Shown here: in pieces, positions 25,280 through 30,000 of the stretch
Numbering within the stretch: position 1 is the first letter of the stretch
Layout: the number at the start of each line of letters is the position of its first letter
Source of the DNA: Paulinella micropora
Taxonomy: Eukaryota; Cercozoa; Imbricatea; Euglyphida; Paulinellidae
Direction of reading: 5' to 3'
Assembly (NCBI GenBank): GCA_019918135.1
Contig: WBZZ01003698.1
Coordinates: 22,501 to 52,500, forward strand
Length of the DNA stretch: 30,000 bases
Notes under the pieces: model-generated
What the model was told of the DNA's origin: nothing
Database searches by the model: none
The model's input: the letters and a program-made list of their open reading frames with translations, nothing else
Position numbers and translations under genes: made by a program

Positions 25280-25490
25280 CTATTGTATCGCATGTGTGCG
25301 ATGATATACCCCCGAAGTAAGGACCAAATCCCGTGTAAGGAGCTCCTCCCGATATTTCCTCGCCGCTTTTCTCGATCCCAAACGACACGCTATAACGAGT
25401 TTCTGCGTCCGACTCGGTATAGGTATCGGATCCTGAACCAAGAAATCCTCGATATCATACCACCACATTTCCGTTGGCATGGCGGCAGTT
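25280..25490 (-). pseudogene. N-terminal piece of inverted Pol block
   Basis: Reads MPTEMWWYDIEDFLVQDPIP, SRTQKLVIACRLGSRKAARK and YREELLTRDLVLTSGVYHRT before a stop (TAG) just ahead of the RT frame. It looks like true protein and fits as the continuation of LGDFTIVLP at ~23209 on the + strand. It therefore marks the right-hand edge of the inverted segment. Confidence 0.5.
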
Positions 25491-25517
25491 GCCAATGGTC
25501 GGCAATGTAGTGGTCGG
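25460..25517. repeat. imperfect fold-back at the right inversion breakpoint
   Basis: ACCACCACATTTCCG-TTGGCA on the left is answered by TTGCCA-ATGG-TCGGCAATGTAGTGGT on the right. The arms match except for two bases and a 4-nt gap, with a loop of about 10 nt. The fold-back sits exactly where reading sense switches from - (RT side) to + (integrase side). Confidence 0.65.
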
Positions 25518-26955
25518 CCCTAAGGCAGAAGGGGAACCATTGTTGCCGGAACAGGAGGACGTGACGGTGTTGGAGAAGACGCATCCCAGCCGGGTGGCTT
25601 TGGACTTGGAGACGGATACGCAAATCAAGTTTGCTTCGGTGGACAAGTTTCGGAGTCTGACGAGCGAGGCGAAGGAATTCAAGGCACTGATTCAACACGT
25701 GTTGAACCCGACACCGGAAAAGCGTACTGAGGCGGTGAAGCGGCAGATGAAGACGCACACGTATTCGGATGGGCTGATCTGGTATATGGGAACGGACGGC
25801 AGACACAAGGAAAATCCGGAAAGGTGGACGGTATGGGTACCACCGGCATTACGGCATGCGATTATGATCGGGGCACATAACTGTCCCATGCAGAGTCATC
25901 CAGGATTGGAAAGGATGAAGTGGTCACTGACGAGGAAATTCTACTGGGGAAGTATGAATAAGGATGTGGAACGATTCATCAACGGCTGCGCGCCGTGCCA
26001 GAGAGCAAAGACGCCATACGACGCAACCAAGGGTTTGCTTGGATAGTACGAGGTCACGAGCGACATTTTCGAGACGATCCACATCGACTATGTGGGCCCT
26101 TTACCGGAAGCGGGCGACGGAGGGTTCAAGTACATACTTACGGCCATTGACAGGGCATCGAATTACGTGATCACGGTACCCACTAAGGACGAGACCAAGG
26201 AAACGACCGCTAAGGCTCTGATCGACCACGTTTTCTGCAGGATCGGAGTTCCAAGGAAGATCATATCCGACAGAGGGAGTTCGTTCAACTGGCTCTCGAA
26301 CGAACTCAGTGCATATTTTGGGTTCCAATGGAACTACGTTACGGCATACAATCCAATGGCAAACGGGAAAATCGAGCGGATGCACAAGACGATGAAGGCA
26401 TCCTTGAAAATCTATTGCCAGAACAACCAGAAGATGTGACCGAAGACGGTGCAGGCTTTTTAGTTTGCGGTTAACAACTTGGGCTCCTCGTCTTTGGGAG
26501 GAAGCGTTCGGCTTTGCCCGAACCAACTGGTACATGGAAGGGTGTTGAACACACCTACGGTTCGCTTCAAGGACACGGCTTTATATGACCCGACGGAATT
26601 GATGGCATGCCGCCTGCGGGCAATAGCGGAGGCTAAACACATCGTCCGGAAGCAGCGCGAGGCTGCTATGAGGAGGAAGGACGACAAGGGGCAGCAAAAG
26701 TTCCGACACGTGGAATTCAACGTGGGAGACACAGTCTTGTTATACGTCCCGAGCATCCCGGTGGGTGTGTCGGCGAAGTTGTACGAAAAGTGGCAGGGGC
26801 CGTATCAGGTGGTGCAGCAAACTGCGGCATACAATTACAAAATCCGCCATCAGCGAACGGCAAAAGAACAGATCGTGCATGTACGACGGCTGGTCAAGTT
26901 CTCACCGTTCCTATTGGATTACGGGACGGACGCGCAGGCACTGGCGCGCACGTAG
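25490..26955 (+). pseudogene. Ty3/gypsy-type integrase with three in-frame stops
   Basis: One frame (in phase with 25474) from about 25490 to TAG at 26953-26955, broken by TAG 26044-26046, TGA 26437-26439 and TAG 26461-26463. The N-terminal HHCC zinc domain is intact: AHNCPMQSHPG (His 135 and His 142 counted from 25474) and GCAPCQRAK (Cys 172/175). The catalytic core has Asp in HIDYVGPLP (26086-26088), Asp in ISDRGSSF (26269-26271) and Glu in NGKIERMHKT (26374-26376). Asp and Glu are separated by 34 residues where 35 is usual. The C-terminal domain has VGDTVLLYVPSIPVG, KLYEKWQGPYQVVQQ and QIVHVRRLVKFSPF, typical of gypsy integrases. All the stops are explicable by single C-to-T changes from CAG or CGA. 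Confidence 0.88.
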
Positions 26956-27519
26956 GATGACTGGGGCAACCCGACACCTTTGCTTACTCGTTCGCAGCGG
27001 GCGGAAGAGTTGGCGAGGTTGAGGGACCAGCTTCTGTATGAACCGGAAGAGGAGGAGAAACAAAGATTGCGGGATGCAATTACGGAGCTGGAAAAGGGCT
27101 CTCACGAACGAGCATCCAGGAGACAGCGCCAGGAAGGCGAGGGCGCCAACGGCAAGGAGGAAACTCAGGAGCGGAAGGAGGAGCCGGGGGGCTCGGAGGG
27201 AGTGCTGCAACTGGAGGAGAGGAAGGAGGAGAAGGAGCAGCAGCGGGCACAGACGGCCCGTCTGAGACCACCACCAGAAGGAGGGGATAGAGGTGGATCG
27301 CGTCAACAGTAAGAAAAGTGGTTGGTCGACCCGACCAAGATAGATAACATCCGCTGGAGAGTCGGCAAGTATTATTTGATGCGACCTGCGGATAGAGAGG
27401 TCTCGGATGATACGCTGGATGAATTCTATGTCATGCGGATATTGAGGGTCGGGGGAGAGGCGTACGAGGTCCAAAGCGGCGGTGGGCATTGCCCCGGTAA
27501 TACAGTTCTGGACGAATGA
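26956..27519 (+). pseudogene. post-integrase C-terminal extension
   Basis: The integrase frame continues after TAG 26953 with DDWGNPTPLLTRSQRAEELA, a charged coiled-coil-like stretch (EEEEKQRLRDAITELEKGSH) and a disordered Glu/Gln/Arg region to TAA at 27310-27312. The same frame then carries EKWLVDPTKIDNIRWRVGKY, YLMRPADREVSDDTLDEFYV and MRILRVGGEAYEVQ to TGA at 27517. The FYVMRILRVGGEAYEVQ part has a faint chromodomain-like look but is not a safe match. The unbroken phase for two kilobases shows this was one long Pol C-terminus. Confidence 0.5.
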
Positions 27520-27559
27520 TGATGGGACTAACATGAAAAAGGACCGTCGGTTCAGTCCA

Positions 27560-28170
27560 GTTTTTCTGGAGAACTGGGAGCAGAAACGGAGACTTGGGAT
27601 GTCAGCATCCAGTTGGATGACAAGGACCACACGCCCTATACGGTCACATCCAAACGATACCCCTCCCATACCCGGGTATGATACCCGGTATGATACCCCT
27701 GGGGTATGATACGCCCATACCCCCCCCCCCCCCTCCCATATCCCTGGGTTATGATACCCTTCCCCCGTATCCCTGGGTTATGATACCCTCCCCGGCCCCC
27801 CCATACCCCCCCCCCCCCCAAATGTATGGAACAGGGGTATGGGACAGGAGTATCATACCCCGGGGTATGGGACAAGGGTATATGGACTAGGGGTATCGGT
27901 TTATGATACCCCAGGGGTATCATACCGGGTATCATACCCGGGTATGGGAGGGGTATCGTTTGGCTGTGGGTGCAATCACGGCCTAGGGAGGTCTTGGACA
28001 TACCTTTTGATCTCACGGACGAGCGGCGAATCCCCACCTTCATCTGGGATGAGGTGGAGGAGAGAGGCTGGCCCTTTGAGATTATCGGGGCACCACCGGC
28101 GCAGGTGGGATCGAGGGGAAGGAAGCGTCCCTCGGGGACGGAGCGGAGGACGAGGAGGGGAAGGAGATGA
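27560..28170 (+). pseudogene. distal part of C-terminal extension, split by palindromic insertion
   Basis: The same phase as integrase yields GAETETWDVSIQLDDKDHTP and YTVTS before 27650, then, beyond the 314-bp insertion, RPREVLDIPFDLTDERRIPT, FIWDEVEERGWPFEIIGAPP and a basic end GRKRPSGTERRTRRGRR with TGA at 28168-28170. The protein looks ordered, but no family was recognised. The basic terminus could be a nuclear localisation signal. Confidence 0.45.
27650..27963. mobile_element. 314-bp palindromic insertion, perfect 58-bp inverted arms
   Basis: 27650-27707 and 27906-27963 are exact reverse complements (58 bp). Both consist of repeats of the palindromic word GGTATNATACC and near relatives such as CCCGGGTATGATACCCGG. 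The 198-bp centre continues the theme with imperfect symmetry, C runs of 14 at 27720-27733 and 27806-27819, and a duplicated CCTGGGTTATGATACCCT. No coding content. It interrupts the Pol C-terminal extension. No target-site duplication could be seen. A MITE-like or fold-back element is the likeliest explanation; in-place expansion of the palindromic word is the alternative. Confidence 0.75.
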
Positions 28171-28500
28171 GAGAGAGAAAGAGAAAGAAAGGAAGAGAGA
28201 GACAAGAAATGAGTGAGAAAGAGAAGAATGAAAAGATAAGATGACCAAAACCGGGGTGGTGCGCCCGGGGGAAACGGCTGAGGATACCTGCGGATCACTT
28301 GATCCAAAAGTATACGCGCAGGAGCGCGAGGGCACGGACGTTATCGTCTGCACGGGAATCGGAAAAATCAACCTTCTGGAAATTATGGGCTACACACGGG
28401 GACCACGATACTAATCGTGTACTTTCATGTGCTGGTGGGAAGCAACGCATGAAAAATACACGACAACCATCTCTAACTGCCCTTTGGCTCACTGGATTTT
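28171..28500 (+). other. 3' non-coding region with purine tract
   Basis: Starts with about 60 bp of nearly pure purine (GAGAGAGAAAGAGAAAGAAA at 28168-28240), which resembles a polypurine tract in composition although it is long. The rest is mixed-composition DNA without a supported gene. Confidence 0.4.
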
Positions 28501-28925
28501 CCGCGCAGGGCCCGATGATGGATAATCTTGTCTCGCGCGGGGCGCGACGATACAATTCTTTTTCCGCGCAGGGATGCGACGACAGGCCTATGAGCCTTTG
28601 GAGGATAATATTTTAACCCGCCGGGGAGCAAGGTCGATGACGTTGACGGACTGATCACCCTCACGCTCACTTATTGATATTCACCCTCAGCCTGCGGTGG
28701 CTTGACAAAGGGTAAGCGCACGGGGTACGAACGGGAAAACGATGACGAGAAGACTGAGAAGATGATGAGAAAGATGAAGACTGATGACGAAGAGGGGAAT
28801 GGAGGGGGTAATACAAATACACCCACAGGTACCGCGGCAGGGCAATGGGCCCATATGGCGAGCAAGGCCACGGTACACTCGGAACGTGTCACTCATGGAA
28901 TCTATTTCTATTTTGCCGCGCAGGG
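28501..28925. repeat. CCGCGCAGGG motif, three copies
   Basis: CCGCGCAGGG occurs at 28501-28510, 28564-28573 and 28916-28925. It is preceded each time by T-rich sequence (GATTTT, TTCTTTTT, CTATTTTG) and followed by CCCGATGATGG, ATGCGACGACA and ACGCGAAGACG. The intervening DNA shows no gene; 28700-28800 is rich in GATGA/AGATGA words. Confidence 0.6.
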
Positions 28926-29080
28926 ACGCGAAGACGGCGGAAGGCTGACTGGAAGACATTTACCGCTCGGCATGCGGATCGGGATATGTATACATATATG
29001 CACGAATAGCAACACGAACACGGAAAAGGGGAACAACACGGAAGACGGAATGTGGGATGGCGGAATAGAAAGAGCGGGGA

Positions 29081-29220
29081 TAGATTATAGGACGGATAGT
29101 AGTAGAATGGGATAGATTATAGGTTGGATAGAATATAGGATGGATAGTAATAGAATTGGACAGACTATAGGTTGGATAGTAATAGGTATGGATAGTGTAT
29201 AGGGGGGGAAAAGGGGAGGA
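29081..29220. repeat. GGATAGATTATAGG short tandem repeats, then purine tract
   Basis: Irregular reiteration of GGATAGATTATAGG, GGATAGTAATAGAA and GGTTGGATAG. It ends in GGGGGGGAAAAGGGGAGGAT at 29203-29222, the sort of sequence that serves as a polypurine tract before a 3' LTR. No LTR start could be confirmed after it. Confidence 0.55.
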
Positions 29221-29285
29221 TCAACAAAGGGGACGATACGGGGCAAAAACGGGACGAACTTGGGGACAGGGAGACAAAAGGAGTG

Positions 29286-29533
29286 TAACAAATGGGGGAA
29301 TGGGATGGATAGACGGGTAGGTCTATAAGTGGTACTCGGGGTCGTTTCAAGCATGGAGTGATAGCGCCGGGGGGACGACGGTGGGGGGTATCTGAGGCTT
29401 GGCGGGGGGTAACAAATGGGGGAATGGGATGGATAGACAGGTAGGTCTATAAGTGGTACTCGGGGTCGTTTCAAGCATGGAGTGATAGCGCCGGGGGGAC
29501 GACGGTGGGGGGTATCCGAGGCTTGGCGGGGGG
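29286..29533. repeat. 124-bp tandem duplication (two copies)
   Basis: Units 29286-29409 and 29410-29533 are almost identical, starting TAACAAATGGGGGAATGGGA and ending GAGGCTTGGCGGGGGG. Only about two base differences are seen (GACGGG/GACAGG, TCTGAGG/TCCGAGG), so the duplication is recent. Confidence 0.92.
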
Positions 29534-29639
29534 CCTTCCCTCAACGACGTCTAAGTCACTCCTGGGCTATACGCCGGGACTACAGCGTCATCTGGGACCT
29601 TAATTTGGTAAAAGGTTTTACGATTCGTGGCATTTTCGA

Positions 29640-29787
29640 CGTTCGAGTGGAAGTGGGTGGATTCATCAAATTCCCACTAGTTCGGCGTTCGAGTGGAAGT
29701 GGATGGATTGATCAAATTCCCACTAGTTTCGTGGTAATTTTCAACGTTCGAGTGGAAGTGGATGGATTGACGAAATTCACACTAGTT
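29640..29787. repeat. 43-bp repeat, three copies
   Basis: Copies at 29640-29682, 29686-29728 and 29745-29787 share CGTTCGAGTGGAAGTGG, GGATTGATCAAATTC and CCACTAGTT with a few substitutions. The first two are adjacent; the third follows a 16-bp spacer. Confidence 0.88.
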
Positions 29788-30000
29788 ACATTGTAATTTT
29801 AATGGATTCAGATGTTACAAGAGAGGCTCGGATTACGCAGGATTATGGTGACGGCAGATGTGGGGCGATACATTTTACGTGAGCCGAGTCTCAGGCAAAA
29901 ATTTTCTTCTGGCGCAATGGAAGCGCATCAGATTTCGAATTTGGGGAATAATGCGGAACCGATGGGCTTAAATCGGACAAACATGGAATTTATCAATAAC
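29788..30000. other. window end, no gene supported
   Basis: Mixed-composition DNA with no convincing reading frame, and no resemblance to the 14.2-14.6 kb leader that would mark a 3' LTR. Confidence 0.4.

Noticed and set aside
23194..25490. The - strand RT block as a separate nested element inserted antisense
   Set aside because: No gag, integrase, LTR or target duplication accompanies it. The + strand element lacks exactly this RT-RNase H part, and the protein ends match across the two breakpoints, so inversion is simpler.
24320..25510. 396-residue + strand frame opposite reverse transcriptase
   Set aside because: Antisense shadow: the - strand carries unmistakable RT and RNase H motifs over the same bases, and the + frame has no domain.
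16197..26463. Alternative genetic code with TAG/TAA read as glutamine (known in some green algae)
   Set aside because: TGA stops also interrupt the same frames, frameshifts are common, and several frames end sensibly at TAG. Mutational decay explains the data without recoding.
14200..30000. A paired set of LTRs bounding the retroelement
   Set aside because: I looked for the TATATAAT/TTCTACGTTAG leader again after 28170 and saw no copy. The 3' LTR may lie outside the window, or the element may lack LTRs.

Overview
This is eukaryotic, repeat-dominated DNA: long microsatellites and homopolymers, spliceosomal-type intron signals, a tRNA-derived SINE, decayed DNA transposons and a very large Ty3/gypsy-like retroelement. 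No ordinary host gene could be supported. The species cannot be fixed from the sequence. In-frame TAG stops where CAG is plausible would suit C-to-T decay at CHG sites and so hint at a green-lineage genome (a large streptophyte alga is one possibility), but this is a weak inference.

Layout. (1) 1-2340: two copies of a ~110-bp direct repeat, then (AGAT)n, (CATATA)n, (CT)n, (TTA)n, purine and poly-A/T tracts. (2) 2740-7835, 'element A': a GC-rich TATA-containing upstream region, a decayed + strand DDE-type transposase (3518-5839) split by frameshifts and by a 27-bp-TIR MITE, a 187-bp tandem pair, and convergent - strand coding sequence (6206-7835) that may be its partner gene. (3) 8286-9476: a small zinc-ribbon-like fragment, T-rich DNA, a 34-nt C run and a 3' splice site. 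(4) 9477-13748, 'element B': a second, diverged copy of the same transposase on the - strand (13748 down to ~11095), with + strand coding debris (9477-10217) facing it and two head-to-tail tRNA-derived SINEs between them. A and B share at least six motifs in the same order, and each has lost a different part of the catalytic triad.

(5) 14230 to at least 28170: a giant retroelement on the + strand. After a GC-rich/TATA region and a leader come three lysine/glutamate/tryptophan-rich coiled-coil reading frames (15261-16556, 16606-17091, 17134-18582), then a gag-like ORF (18810-20696), a Gly-Arg-rich nucleocapsid-like ORF, a charged linker ORF, a broken aspartic protease, reverse transcriptase-RNase H, integrase and a long C-terminal extension. 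An 11-bp motif, TTCTACGTTAG, lies in the leader and 6-15 bp before the start codon of the second and third coiled-coil ORFs and of gag. The reverse transcriptase-RNase H block (~23.2-25.5 kb) is inverted relative to protease and integrase. A 314-bp palindromic insertion with perfect 58-bp arms interrupts the C-terminal extension. (6) 28171-30000: probable 3' untranslated part, rich in short tandem repeats; no downstream LTR copy was recognised inside the window.

The most unusual points are the TTCTACGTTAG-punctuated multi-ORF retroelement, the inverted RT-RNase H block, the pair of related transposase pseudogenes with complementary losses, and the 314-bp palindrome.
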